A stretch of DNA of 51,840 nt from CAUZFZ01 sp963579025 (GCA_963579025.1 CAUZFZ010000058.1:1-51840), one strand, 5' to 3'; positions 32,233 through 41,604 are shown, numbered from the stretch's first letter. The notes: generated from the letters alone by a model not told the origin. A program made the numbers and translations.

Positions 32233-32496
32233 ATGGACTCGGAATTGACCACAACTGAATTGGCCACAACTACAGTCACGGCCAGGCAGAAAGTGCTCGC
32301 GATTCTGAGCGTCGTGTGCTTCTGGCTTCTGCCAGTCTCTCCCTTTCTGGCAATGACCGCAGTTTCAGGCACCGAACGAACAACCGGCTGGCCCCGAAAC
32401 TTCGCCGTCAGTGGAGCGATTCTGTGTACCGTCTACACACTCCTCCTCGGGAGCTGGATTCTGTTTGTGTATTTGCGTCTGCCGACCCCAACCTGA
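32233..32496 (+). CDS. Small membrane protein, two helices
   Basis: This is an 87-residue ORF 53 bp after the PQQ gene. It has a Thr-rich N-terminus and two hydrophobic segments (VLAILSVVCFWLLPVSPFLAM and FAVSGAILCTVYTLLLGSWILFV) joined by a short charged loop. No family is recognised. Hydrophobic organisation and position make it a plausible gene, possibly co-transcribed with the PQQ gene. It is followed by a strong palindrome. Confidence 0.6.
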   Translation: MDSELTTTELATTTVTARQKVLAILSVVCFWLLPVSPFLAMTAVSGTERTTGWPRNFAVSGAILCTVYTLLLGSWILFVYLRLPTPT

Positions 32497-32551
32497 CGCC
32501 CATTCGGCGCACACTTTGTCGCGTACTCCTCGTTAGGATCGTTCGATCATC

Positions 32552-32617
32552 AAGTGTCGCCTTTCGCTCGGCGAAAGTGCGTTCTTTCGCCGAGCGAAAG
32601 ACGACAATGTGACACTT
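32552..32617. repeat. Perfect palindromic repeat between convergent genes
   Basis: The inner arms ctttcgctcggcgaaag (32561-32577) and their exact complement (32584-32600) surround tgcgtt. The outer aagtgtc/gacactt pair (32552-32558, 32611-32617) extends the stem with bulges. Each inner arm is itself partly self-complementary (CTTTCG..CGAAAG). It lies 8 bp beyond the stop of the convergent SGNH hydrolase gene and may terminate both strands, or be a dispersed palindromic element. Confidence 0.75.
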
Positions 32618-32624
32618 AACGAAA

Positions 32625-34490
32625 TCATTCCGTCGCGTCCGGTAACGCAGTTGCCGGTTGCGCCAATTGCCACGGCGTTGAGTTGTCTTCGAGATGCCTG
32701 AATGCGTCTCCCCAGTCACTGATCAACCTGGCGGCCGCGGTCATGTCTTGCCTGGCAGACGCAAGCACATATTGAGCGAGCCGCAGCTCGAACTCGATCA
32801 GGGGACTCGCCCGTTCATCCAGAGCATCGGTGACTTTGGCAGCGGCAGCGGGACGTCCCTGGTCGAACAGCTCAAAGGCGAAGTTCAGGATGCCGGTTTC
32901 CGTGGATGGATCGCGATTGAGGGCTTCGTCGAAGTCCGCCCACGCCGCAACGGGCTCGTCGAACCCGCATCGTCGGCAGCCGCGATGCAGAAAGCCACGA
33001 GCATCCACCGGAGTCGTTTCTTCGAGCAAACGTTGGCGCCGTGCCCAGGCTTCGAGCCAGCCAACACGGCGGCGACCGTTCGCGAACCATGCCGGTCCGA
33101 GTTTGCGGATGTGTGACGTGCGGGCCGTGCGGCGCGTTTCCGCTGACGATCTCGCCAGTGGTACAGGCCAGCCTTCTCGCTGCATTGCATCGACGACCGC
33201 CTGGGCAATTTGCTGATGCCCGTAAATCGTGGGGTGGACGTGATCCGTGTACCAGTCGCTGCCTGGAATGCCGTGAGCACTACGCGAGATGAACAGCGCG
33301 CGAGCATCGACAAGCGGCGTATCCGTTTCTTCGGCAATCCGTGTCAGAATGTCGCACATGTTGTCGAGGATTCTGAGCGGGCAGACGTCGTCATTCTTTG
33401 CCTTGCGATACAGGCGACGGGCCTCGTCGTGCCGGCCAAGTTGATCGAGACAGCGGGCCATGCGGAACGACAACAGCGCATAACCGTCGTCGATGGCCTC
33501 CGCGATGCGGCATTCCGCCAGTGCCTGCGCGGGATCGGCCGCTGCGGCTCCGGCGTCGAATGCTCGTTGCCAGGCGAGTTCCCGCTCCGCTGTTAACTCG
33601 GGTGGATGTTCTGATTTGAAGGGAGCGTTGTCTCGCAAATTGGAGCCCGGCAAAACCAGAATCACCGGCACATTGGCCGCGGAGCACATCTGGATCATGG
33701 CTCGCACGGACAATTCGAAGTGGTGAACAACGCAGGCCTGCCACTCATTGTCGAGGTGGTACGAGGAGTAACCAGTGGGATCGTCGAGCCGTGCGTCAAC
33801 GTCGTCATTCAGGATTGTCCTGTCTCCGCCAGCCTCGGACTCATCGGTGAATACGCTGCGCGCCGCCGTCAAAATCCTTAGCGAAGCGGCCCGATCCTCG
33901 AACCAGGCCCGTGCAACCGAGCGTTCTTTCAGCGACGCGTACGTTCTGTCTTCCAGAAACTCATTGTGGCCCGTGCACATGACGATGAGGTCGGGTTGGT
34001 ACTGCAGCACCTCTGCCAGGAGCACTCGCAACCGATAGCTGGCATAGGAAAGACCACCGCAGTTAACAACTTCGTACTTGCGGTCGGCATCGCATCCCGC
34101 GAGTTCCAATTCCAGCCATTTGGAAAATGCGCTCTCCGGTTCGAATGGTCGTCCTCGAACTGTCGAACCTCCCAGGCAGAAAACGCGGTACCCATTGTCT
34201 GGCTTATCAGCCGCGAATTCCTGGGTTCCAAAAAACAGCGTGCGTGCTCGCGAGGTTCGATAGGTACTGGCGTCCTCATCGAGTTCGAACAGAGGCTGAA
34301 CCTTGCTGAACCCGACCAGCGAATCGTCGAACGTGCTCGGACTGGCGACGTCGAAAACACGCAGACCAGTTTCGAGCATCAGAAATGGCGCGACACCGAC
34401 ACACACGGCCGCAACTCGAAATGCGTACCGTTTGCGGCGCGACCGGGAACTGGCCGGCCTGTTGCCTGTGAACTCACTGGAAGTCGGCAT
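32625..34490 (-). CDS. SGNH/GDSL-type hydrolase with a TPR-like tail
   Basis: The 621-residue protein has a basic N-terminus and a signal-anchor-like helix (FRVAAVCVGVAPFLMLETGL). The hydrolase blocks are FCLGGSTVRG (block I, with GGS in place of GDS), VVNCGGLSYASYR (block II), VMCTGHNEFLE (block III) and DWYTDHVHPTIYGHQ (block V, catalytic Asp and His). This points to an O-acetyl or acyl esterase acting in the periplasm. Between blocks III and V, and after V, lie helical TPR-like segments (CRIAEAIDDGYALLSFRMAR, LGRHDEARRLYRKAKN). ATG 34490 precedes the helix; the open frame upstream to 34808 is unrelated. The substrate is unknown. It is divergent from the pentapeptide protein. Confidence 0.85.
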   Translation of the reverse strand: MPTSSEFTGNRPASSRSRRKRYAFRVAAVCVGVAPFLMLETGLRVFDVASPSTFDDSLVGFSKVQPLFELDEDASTYRTSRARTLFFGTQEFAADKPDNGYRVFCLGGSTVRGRPFEPESAFSKWLELELAGCDADRKYEVVNCGGLSYASYRLRVLLAEVLQYQPDLIVMCTGHNEFLEDRTYASLKERSVARAWFEDRAASLRILTAARSVFTDESEAGGDRTILNDDVDARLDDPTGYSSYHLDNEWQACVVHHFELSVRAMIQMCSAANVPVILVLPGSNLRDNAPFKSEHPPELTAERELAWQRAFDAGAAAADPAQALAECRIAEAIDDGYALLSFRMARCLDQLGRHDEARRLYRKAKNDDVCPLRILDNMCDILTRIAEETDTPLVDARALFISRSAHGIPGSDWYTDHVHPTIYGHQQIAQAVVDAMQREGWPVPLARSSAETRRTARTSHIRKLGPAWFANGRRRVGWLEAWARRQRLLEETTPVDARGFLHRGCRRCGFDEPVAAWADFDEALNRDPSTETGILNFAFELFDQGRPAAAAKVTDALDERASPLIEFELRLAQYVLASARQDMTAAARLISDWGDAFRHLEDNSTPWQLAQPATALPDATE

Positions 34491-34595
34491 GAAATTCGTC
34501 TGCCACGTTGTGTTGTCAGGCGGGCCAGAGCCAATAACGTACCAGTAGAAGCCCCGCTGAAGCAGGCATGCTCCAATCAGGATTCCCTTGCGACA

Positions 34596-35489
34596 ATGAC
34601 CGAACCCGAAAACCTGAATTCGCGCGTTGCCGATCTGGAGAAGGGACTGGCCCGTCGGAGCCAGACGGATCGGTGGTTGCGGGGCTGCGTCCTGTTGATT
34701 GCCTTGGTGCTGTGCGTCCTGACGAGCTGGCAACTCTCGCTGATCAATAAGCATTTGACTCGCCAGGAATCTCACGACAAAGAGCATCTGTTCTGGTCTC
34801 TGTGTCACGTGAACTCAACGGCAGAGGCGCGAGCCGCGGCCTTTCTGGCACTCGTCCAGGAGGGGAATACTGAGTGGCGCAGTGCTCGCCTGACAGGTCT
34901 GGGACTCGAGGGAGTCGACCTGAACGGCGCCGACCTGAAATATGCAAACTTCGAATCGAGCGACTTCTCGAGTGCCTCGTTACAGGAAGCACAGCTTGCA
35001 AACGCTTCATTCCAACTGGCGAATCTGAAGAACGCCAACCTGACGAGCGCGAGTCTGCCGTCGGTCTACATGATCAAAGCCGATCTGACCGGAGCAAACC
35101 TGCGGGCGGCCGACCTGACGAGTGCCTCGCTGGAACAATGCACGGCCCGTGACGCAATCTTCATTCTGGCGAATCTGTCGGAAGCCGATTTGCTGATGGC
35201 TGACCTGACCGACTCAAATCTGACAGGCGCTAAGTTGATGGGAGCGAATCTCGAAGCGGCAATCCTGAGAGGGACGGACCTCGCGCTGGCGAACCTGGCG
35301 AACGCGAATCTGACAAACACAGATCTGACAGACAGTTCCTGGTGGCGGACGCGAGGTCTGACCTCAGACCAGATCGCCCAATTCGCGAAGCAGTTTGCGC
35401 CGACGCAGAACGCAGACGAGTCGCGGCGAAACGACTTCGCTCGCTGGCTGAAGGCGTATGCCGGGAGCAGTCCGTCAGGCAATCGGTAA
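34596..35489 (+). CDS. Membrane-anchored pentapeptide-repeat protein
   Basis: The 297-residue protein has a short charged coil (residues 1-25), one membrane helix at ~30-50 (LRGCVLLIALVLCVLTSWQL) and a linker. About 30 pentapeptide repeats A(D/N)(L/F)xx follow from ~105 to 270 (GADLKYANFESSDF, ANLKNANLTSASL, ADLTGANLRAADL). These form a right-handed quadrilateral beta helix. Known members bind gyrase or act as scaffolds; no function follows from this sequence. The ATG at 34596 is within a frame open much further upstream, but only this part shows the helix and repeats. It is divergent from the SGNH hydrolase gene. Confidence 0.88.
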   Translation: MTEPENLNSRVADLEKGLARRSQTDRWLRGCVLLIALVLCVLTSWQLSLINKHLTRQESHDKEHLFWSLCHVNSTAEARAAAFLALVQEGNTEWRSARLTGLGLEGVDLNGADLKYANFESSDFSSASLQEAQLANASFQLANLKNANLTSASLPSVYMIKADLTGANLRAADLTSASLEQCTARDAIFILANLSEADLLMADLTDSNLTGAKLMGANLEAAILRGTDLALANLANANLTNTDLTDSSWWRTRGLTSDQIAQFAKQFAPTQNADESRRNDFARWLKAYAGSSPSGNR

Positions 35490-35724
35490 CTGGAAACGCT
35501 CGCGTACCGCTACAGAAAATTCCATCTCGTCAAACAGCGGCTTGCCCAGGCGGGAATTCGGCTCGCGGGTCTGTTGAATGAAGTCTTCGCCAGCCACTGA
35601 CTGCACTATGTCTGTACTTCAGCGGGAATTCCACACGCACGGCCGGACGAGTCTTTAAGGTCTGAACGCGTTACGATGCTGCAATTGGCCAAGTTCGAAT
35701 CCACAACCAGGAGAGACGCCGGAA

Positions 35725-36009
35725 ATGATTACCGTCGGAATGAACTATCACGTCATCGAAGGAAAGCAGCAGGATTTCGAGGACAAGTTTGCGGGCGTCA
35801 TCGATGCGTTGGAGGCCGCCGAAGGCCACACAAATTCGACGTTGTGGAAAGATGTCGCCGACGCTGCATCGTACCTGATCACCAGCGAGTGGTCCGACGA
35901 GGCAGCCTTTACGGCCTTTATCCAAAGCCAGGCGTTTCGTGACGTTACGAACTGGGGAAAAGAGCAGATTCTGTCCGACCGTCCACGGCATAAGATCTAC
36001 AAGAGCTGA
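35725..36009 (+). CDS. Antibiotic biosynthesis monooxygenase (ABM) fold protein
   Basis: The 94-residue dimeric alpha/beta barrel protein has MITVGMNYHVIEGKQQDFEDKF at its N-terminus, an EGHTNSTLWKDV centre and YLITSEWSDEAAFTAFIQS near the C-terminal half. This is the ABM/heme-oxygenase-like pattern. Members act on quinones, polyketides or heme, or have regulatory roles; the specific substrate is not deducible. A caggagagac ribosome binding site precedes the ATG. It is a single gene ended by a good terminator shared with rho. Confidence 0.85.
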   Translation: MITVGMNYHVIEGKQQDFEDKFAGVIDALEAAEGHTNSTLWKDVADAASYLITSEWSDEAAFTAFIQSQAFRDVTNWGKEQILSDRPRHKIYKS

Positions 36010-36035
36010 TGTCCTGTCAGACGAGTGACACAGAA

Positions 36036-36069
36036 AAGCCCCGGTTCTCCTGTTGGAAAACCGGGGCTT
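36036..36069. terminator. Bidirectional hairpin terminator between the ABM gene and rho
   Basis: The arms aagccccggtt (36036-36046) and aaccggggctt (36059-36069) pair perfectly around a 12-nt loop and are followed on the plus strand by a T-rich run (gattttta). It is the clearest intrinsic terminator in the window, serving the plus-strand ABM gene and, on the other strand, the end of rho. Confidence 0.85.
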
Positions 36070-36102
36070 GATTTTTATCTGCGGAAAGAACGCAAGACTG
36101 AT

Positions 36103-38082
36103 CTACAGAATTGTCTTCACGCGTTCCAGGAATTCGTCGTTCGTCGCGAATCGCTCCAGAGTTCGAGTGAGCGACTCCATCGCCTCGACGGGACTCAGTG
36201 AAATCAGGCTGCGACGCAGCATGGTCACGCTGTCGAGATGAGAGCGTGAGAAGAGTTTCTCTTCGTGGCGCGTGCCCGAGCGTGTGATATCAATAGCCGG
36301 CCAGATGCGGCGATCGGCCAGATCCCGGCTGAGGACCAGCTCCATGTTTCCGGTCCCTTTGAATTCCTGAAAGATGACCTCGTCCATGCGGCTGTCCGTT
36401 TCGATGAGGGCCGTCGCGACGATCGTCACCGAACCGGCGCCATCGAACTGGCGTGCTGTTCCAAACAGCTTCTTCGGAATGTCCAGAGCTTTAACGTGCA
36501 AACCGCCGCTCATCGTTCGGTTGTCACCACGACCACCGGTGGTCCATTTGTTGAACGCTCGAGCCATGCGCGTGATCGAGTCCATCAGGATGAACACGTC
36601 CTTGCCACATTCGGCCATCCGCTTGGCTCGCTCGATGATGAGCTGGCTGATGCGGACGTGATTCTCGACGTCGCGGTCCATCGAGGACGCGATCACCTCG
36701 CCTTTCACTCGCCGCTGCATCTCGGTGACTTCTTCCGGACGCTCATCAATGAGCAAGACCATCAAGTGAATTTCCGGATGGTTCGCGCTGACGGCATCCG
36801 CGATGTCCTGCAGCAGCATCGTCTTACCGGTCCGTGGCGGAGCCACGAGCAGCGCCCGTTGCCCTTTACCCACGGGCGTCAGCATGTCCATGACACGCAT
36901 AGTGATGACATCCGAAGTCGTCTCAAGGTGGACTTTCCGATCTGGTGTGATCGGTGTCAGGTCCTCGAACGCCTTCCGCTGCTGCCATTCTTCAGGCGGT
37001 TCGCCTTCGATTTCTGAGATCTCGTGCAGACGCGGCCCTTGATTACGCACGCCAGCACCGACTTCGCCCTTGATCAACACACCCTCGCGCAGGGCGAACT
37101 TCTCAACCAGAGAACTGGGGACGAACGGATCGGATTCCTGCGCCGCGTAGTTTTTTTCTGGACTGCGGAGGAAGCCATACCCTTTGGGATGCAGTTCCAG
37201 GACAGCCTCGAACGTCCCTTCAACGACTTCATCGCTGGGCAGAACGGACCTGGTCCGCCGTTGATCGCGTCGACCCTGACCACCGCCGCCGCCGCCGCCG
37301 CGTTGACCACGAGCGGGACCGCCCGCAGGGGCGGAACCGCCACCACCTCCGCGCTGACCACGTCGTCCGCCGCGTCGGGTGCTACCACCTTCGCGGTATC
37401 CACCGCCCCGGTCATCTCGATAGCCGCCGCCTCGGTCGTCACGGCGACTACCTCGATCGTCGTTCGCAGCGCCCGTATTCGCAGTGCCTGTATTCGCAGC
37501 GCCTGTGTTCGCAGCGCCTGTGTTCGCAGCGCCTGTGTTCGCAGCGCCTGTGTTCGCAGTGCCTGTACCTGAGGAACCTCCGGCGTCTCGTTCGCCGTTG
37601 TCCTGGCCACGGCCCCCGCGTCCGCGCCTTCGCCTTCGTCTTCGCGGTCGCCCGTCACCGTCTTCGCTGTCGCGGTTCTGCTCCGGACGCGGCTCTCCGT
37701 CACTCCGCCCCTCGCCCGAGTCTGCACGGACATCGTCAGAACGCACCTCTTTGGTGCGTTGCGCGTCGTCACGTTCGTCTGACTGTTCCTCACGAGTCTC
37801 CACGACCTCCACATCTCGTTCGTCGCTCGGCTCTTCTTCCTTGTCAGCAGTGCGGCGACGAGTTGTCGTTTTGCGCCGGCGAGTCGTGGCAGCTTTTTTG
37901 CGACGTCCCTTGGGACGCGGTGCTTCGTCACTGACTTCACCGGATTCCTCAAAAATCACGTCCGAGGCGTCGTCCGATGTTTTCTGGACGGGTTCATCCG
38001 GCGTCTCGACATCTTCTTCGCTACGGCGAACCGGGCGGCGACGTCGAGTGGCGGGCTTGGACTCAGAACTCCTGGCAACCAT
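36103..38082 (-). CDS. rho: Transcription termination factor Rho with a long disordered N-terminus
   Basis: The C-terminal ~420 residues are a complete Rho: the RNA-binding cold-shock domain (GTFEAVLELHPKGYGFLRSP, then DPFVPSSLVEKFALREG), Walker A APPRTGKTMLLQ, LLIDERPEEVTEMQRR, the Q-loop and R-loop regions (DSITRMARAFN, GGLHVKALDIPKKLFGTARQ) and DLADRRIWPAIDI. Rho loads on nascent RNA and ends transcription as an ATP-driven hexameric helicase. The first ~240 residues are an acidic and basic, Arg/Gly-rich low-complexity extension with seven TGxAN repeats and RGG-like clusters. Similar insertions occur in some GC-rich and planctomycete Rho proteins. It likely binds RNA or drives condensation. 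ATG 38082 gives MVARSSESKPATRRRR. A likely promoter is ~750 bp upstream. Confidence 0.95.
   Translation of the reverse strand: MVARSSESKPATRRRRPVRRSEEDVETPDEPVQKTSDDASDVIFEESGEVSDEAPRPKGRRKKAATTRRRKTTTRRRTADKEEEPSDERDVEVVETREEQSDERDDAQRTKEVRSDDVRADSGEGRSDGEPRPEQNRDSEDGDGRPRRRRRRRGRGGRGQDNGERDAGGSSGTGTANTGAANTGAANTGAANTGAANTGTANTGAANDDRGSRRDDRGGGYRDDRGGGYREGGSTRRGGRRGQRGGGGGSAPAGGPARGQRGGGGGGGQGRRDQRRTRSVLPSDEVVEGTFEAVLELHPKGYGFLRSPEKNYAAQESDPFVPSSLVEKFALREGVLIKGEVGAGVRNQGPRLHEISEIEGEPPEEWQQRKAFEDLTPITPDRKVHLETTSDVITMRVMDMLTPVGKGQRALLVAPPRTGKTMLLQDIADAVSANHPEIHLMVLLIDERPEEVTEMQRRVKGEVIASSMDRDVENHVRISQLIIERAKRMAECGKDVFILMDSITRMARAFNKWTTGGRGDNRTMSGGLHVKALDIPKKLFGTARQFDGAGSVTIVATALIETDSRMDEVIFQEFKGTGNMELVLSRDLADRRIWPAIDITRSGTRHEEKLFSRSHLDSVTMLRRSLISLSPVEAMESLTRTLERFATNDEFLERVKTIL
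37463..37567 (-). repeat. 15-bp minisatellite in rho (7 units)
   Basis: Seven consecutive 15-bp units (ttcgcagcgcctgtg type on the plus strand, differing at up to three positions) encode TGAAN or TGTAN pentapeptides. Its length of 105 bp keeps the frame, so copy number could vary between strains without inactivating rho. Confidence 0.9.
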
Positions 38083-38979
38083 GACTTCGTTCCAGACAAT
38101 AAGAGGGAGCGAAAGTGAGTACAGCCAGACGAGCCGGGACTAATGCTTTGTCCGGGCGATGTCTGACGATTGGGTCGGTCCCTGTCAGCGAGGGACGGGC
38201 TGAACGACCCGGTCGACACTGGGAACAATTCCCAATGCCAACAGCCGAAATGCGTGTTCCGAGCCAGCTTGCTGTTGCGCAAACCATCCGCAAGTAGAAA
38301 GATCTGTAGTCGGACTTCACCAACGTGAACATGTTCGGGTTTCCGAACAGTGAGCTGGACAGAATCAGTCTCCTGAAACACCCCTGACAACGCAGTCTGG
38401 TCGACCGGCGACTTTCAAGGGAGGAGGATTCAAAAGGGGCAAGCGCATCTGGGCGAGACGATTGCGACTTTGAAGGTGATACCACACACCACGCCTCGTC
38501 AGAGGCATCAGGCCTCAACGGCCACGAGCATGCGGTGAGCAAAGTGGTCAATCCAGAGACCACAAAGCTGTTCCTGAACCGCGAAGAGGTCTGCCTCGGC
38601 GAAGGCCGATCAATCGGCACTGAGGAAGAAGGTCGGCAGACGTCTTTGAAAGGAAAGACAACCGATGAATTGATCCGCTTCCCGATTCAACTGCAAACCT
38701 GAGAGCACGCTCCTGTGACCAGAAAAGTACTCCACAACGAATCACAGTCAGCAGTGGAAGGAGGAATTCATCTCCCGGAAGCTCAGTCAATGCAACTCTG
38801 TGACTGAATAGGGAGGCAACACAACTCAGCGGTTCCCGATATGTTACCCCCCGTGTCGATTGTGTCAATTCAACTCTTCGGGCGTGCTGAGATTGAACTT
38901 GAAAGGAATCCGTACATTCCCTGCGTTTGGGACAATTGGAACGGGAGCGAGTCGGACTGGAACGTTATCAGCGGCCGAC
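38083..38979. other. Long intergenic region upstream of rho
   Basis: About 897 bp separate the TPR gene stop from the rho start, both on the minus strand. I see no convincing gene in either direction. The right end holds a promoter-like pair (see next entry), so most of the interval would be an untranslated rho leader. Rho genes are often autoregulated through their leader by Rho-dependent termination. Confidence 0.5.
38841..38868 (-). promoter_or_regulatory. Candidate sigma-70-type promoter for rho
   Basis: On the minus strand TTGACA (38868-38863) and TAACAT (38846-38841) are separated by 16 bp, a near-consensus pair. It would start a transcript about 750 nt before the rho ATG. Confidence 0.5.
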
Positions 38980-41526
38980 TCACCGCAGACCCTTGATGGA
39001 CGACGTAACAATGCCACCAGGAAATCCTGGCATGAAGTGCAATTGTTCTGCAAGGTCGAGCAGGCGATTCCGAGTTTCGCCGTTCGACGAAACCGCCGCC
39101 GCCAGACAGACGACGATCCTCTCATGCGGTTGCAATGTGATCCCGGTCACTCTGTCGAACAGGTCTCCGGACTGGTCAGCACCATTCGTCAGTGCCTCGG
39201 CCACCATCTGACTTTCGGCACTGCCACGGCGTAGATTCTGCAAGGCGCGTTGGGTCACTTCCGCAGCCAGCCATTCGGATTCGGCAGACGACAAATGCCG
39301 CGACACCGATTCATACAGTTCCGCGAATCCACGCTCACCCGCATTCGTAAACTCGATCTGGCTCAGTTCGTCGAACCGCTGCAGTTCAATCAGACATTCC
39401 GCTTCGAGCTGCGGCTTGCCGGCCACACCAGTCATGCTGCGAGTAATCTGCAGGGCCCGCTCATGTTCTCCCTCACACATGGCCACAAAACGATCGGATT
39501 GTGGGATCGAGCCAAACGGATCCTTCGGATACTGAGTTTGGATGGTCAACGCGTACACATCGTGAGCCTGCCTCAACTGCGCGGGCCGGTCGTCTAACGC
39601 CAGAACTGTGAGAAGCCGAAAATGCGCGGTCGTATCCAGTGGCGATTCCGCGAGCGCCGCACGGGCTTCCTGTTCCAGTGCTTCAAACTCACGCTGCGCT
39701 ACGCGGACTCGAAACCGCATGCGTTCGACATTGTGATCCGGTCGGAGCGCGAGTGACTTGTCGACGGCGACTCGGGCTTCCTCAAACTGCGCCAGCGACA
39801 TGGCGCGATGAGCTTTCGCCATCCACGGAAACGGATTGTCAGCGTTGGCCGCGATGGACCGTTCGTACAACGCGCCCGCAAGACGAGCGTTCGGTTCGAT
39901 GCGACCGCGCAGATAGAGCAGAGCGGAATCGTCGGGATTGTTTTCAAGTAAGTGGTCGTACTCAGCAAACAATTCCTGATCGCGGCCGAGTTTCGAAGCG
40001 CTCGTCTGATACATGCGATGCCATGGAATCTCGACCGGTCGCCGATCAACCGCTGTCCGCAGGAAGTCGTGCATTCGCTGAGTCGCAATGTGCTTGACCG
40101 CCAGGTATCCGTAGATCTCCAGCAGGTTCTCATTCAACGGCCGCACCTGCAGATGTCGCTCGCAGAAATTGAACTGCTGATCGGCAGTGATGTCGTTCTG
40201 CACGGCACCGATAACCTGAGACGGCTCGAATAGCAGGGAATCAACGCGTGTCCGCTCCATGTCGGATCGTTCGCCGCGAATCGAATCCGGAAACGGTTCG
40301 AATGCGAGGTCGACATCGTCAAAAATCAGAAAGGGCTGGCAGGCATGCAGGCGTGAGCTGACGCTGCCATCTTCCGGCCGCTCCGCAAATACGGCATGTT
40401 CAAAAACAGTGACCGCCGTGCGTCCGGGATCCAGCACGAATACCGGTGAGTCGAACAACCGAGTAACGAAGTCTGTCGATAGTTGTAAATTGCCCTGACC
40501 GACCAGCGCCTCGGGTTCAACAATGGCCCAGGTATGAGAGTCTTCCGGCAATTGGATCTGTGTCCGGTCCAGTGCTGCAACATGGATCGCCGGACGGTCA
40601 TCAATCACGACCGAGATCGGCACCTGGGCGCCATTGACCACATGAAGAGTGCGGCTGGACGCAATCATCTGGCTTGCCGTCACAACACCGCCGACCAGAA
40701 GACACGTGACCGCAGCCCACCAGAAACCTTTCGAGCTGAATATCGAACGTCGCGGAAGAATCGACTCTTCCCCACCGATCGCGTTCTCCGATTCACGGAC
40801 TGCCCGCCGAAAGTCTTTGTCTTTGCCCAGTGCCGGGGTCGCGTTCAAGACCAGGCCATACAGTTCGATCGCCTGTTTATGGTCGCCGTGCTGCTGACAC
40901 TGATTCGCCAGAAAGTAGATCGTGCCGGGATCAAACGTCTCCGGCTGTTCGAAGATCGATAGCTGTGCGCGGGCCTCGCTGAGCTGGCCCTGTTCCGCCA
41001 GCGTCATGCCCCACGCACGGCAGTATTCGGGCTTGTCTGGCTCAAGCTTCCACGCGTGCTCGAAGCATGCCGCCGCCTCTTCCGTGTGTTCATTCTGTTC
41101 CAGCCAGCCGCCAACGGAAAATTGCACCAATGCATGTTCCGAGTGCTGGTCACGCAGCATGCGGGCGAGCTTTGTCGCTTCATCCGTTTTGTGAAACGCC
41201 GCCAGCGTTCCGAGCATTTGCAGGCAGGCTTCGGGATCGTCCTGTTTTTCCCGCAGTTCACCGGCGCTGTCCTGAATGGCTTCCTGCTTCAGAGCTTCCC
41301 ACTCGGCAAATGGAATCGCCCTATGCATCGTGCAGGCTGGGCAATAGTCCAGAATCTGCTTCCGACCAAGCGGGATCAGGGGAACGAATATCACGCAGAA
41401 CCACATCCGGGTGTCGTATGTCTCAAGCTCGACCTGGTGGCCACACTGCTCGCACACGCCGACGTTCTTTTCTCGATTCTGCTTGCCGTAGTAGTGCGTG
41501 CCGATTCCATTAATCGTTGATGGCAT
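38980..41526 (-). CDS. Zinc-ribbon and TPR membrane protein
   Basis: The 848-residue protein starts with GIGTHYYGKQNREKN and a ribbon (CEQCGH near residue 23 and CPAC near 62), with a hydrophobic WFCVIFVPLIPLG stretch between. A TPR block follows (LGTLAAFHKTDEATKLARML, AACFEHAWKLEPDKPEYC, FLANQCQQHGDHKQAIELYG), then one membrane helix (FWWAAVTCLLVGGVVTASQM) near residue 276. The second half has an apparent beta-rich segment and further TPRs (ALYERSIAANADNPFPWM, EARVAVDKSLALRPDHN). No enzyme signature is visible, so it is a probable scaffold. ATG 41526 gives the ribbon near the start; the frame upstream is not similar. The arrangement resembles the gene at 13133-15625. Confidence 0.8.
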   Translation of the reverse strand: MPSTINGIGTHYYGKQNREKNVGVCEQCGHQVELETYDTRMWFCVIFVPLIPLGRKQILDYCPACTMHRAIPFAEWEALKQEAIQDSAGELREKQDDPEACLQMLGTLAAFHKTDEATKLARMLRDQHSEHALVQFSVGGWLEQNEHTEEAAACFEHAWKLEPDKPEYCRAWGMTLAEQGQLSEARAQLSIFEQPETFDPGTIYFLANQCQQHGDHKQAIELYGLVLNATPALGKDKDFRRAVRESENAIGGEESILPRRSIFSSKGFWWAAVTCLLVGGVVTASQMIASSRTLHVVNGAQVPISVVIDDRPAIHVAALDRTQIQLPEDSHTWAIVEPEALVGQGNLQLSTDFVTRLFDSPVFVLDPGRTAVTVFEHAVFAERPEDGSVSSRLHACQPFLIFDDVDLAFEPFPDSIRGERSDMERTRVDSLLFEPSQVIGAVQNDITADQQFNFCERHLQVRPLNENLLEIYGYLAVKHIATQRMHDFLRTAVDRRPVEIPWHRMYQTSASKLGRDQELFAEYDHLLENNPDDSALLYLRGRIEPNARLAGALYERSIAANADNPFPWMAKAHRAMSLAQFEEARVAVDKSLALRPDHNVERMRFRVRVAQREFEALEQEARAALAESPLDTTAHFRLLTVLALDDRPAQLRQAHDVYALTIQTQYPKDPFGSIPQSDRFVAMCEGEHERALQITRSMTGVAGKPQLEAECLIELQRFDELSQIEFTNAGERGFAELYESVSRHLSSAESEWLAAEVTQRALQNLRRGSAESQMVAEALTNGADQSGDLFDRVTGITLQPHERIVVCLAAAVSSNGETRNRLLDLAEQLHFMPGFPGGIVTSSIKGLR

Positions 41527-41604
41527 GGCCAGACTCCGAAAGTCGCGAGGCACGGCATTCCACGAGCCGCTGCAGGACAAACGCCGAAACGGGCAGGACG
41601 GGAC

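Noticed and set aside
33966..34595. Upstream extension of the pentapeptide-repeat gene
   Set aside because: The frame is open but lies opposite the SGNH hydrolase and lacks similarity to anything; the ATG at 34596 starts the recognisable protein.
37463..37567. Tandem repeat in rho as a CRISPR-like array
   Set aside because: The units are 15 bp with no spacers and are translated in frame.
38063..38620. Minus-strand 185-codon frame upstream of rho
   Set aside because: No ribosome binding site, domain or codon pattern like the neighbours; it overlaps the rho start and is more likely leader sequence.
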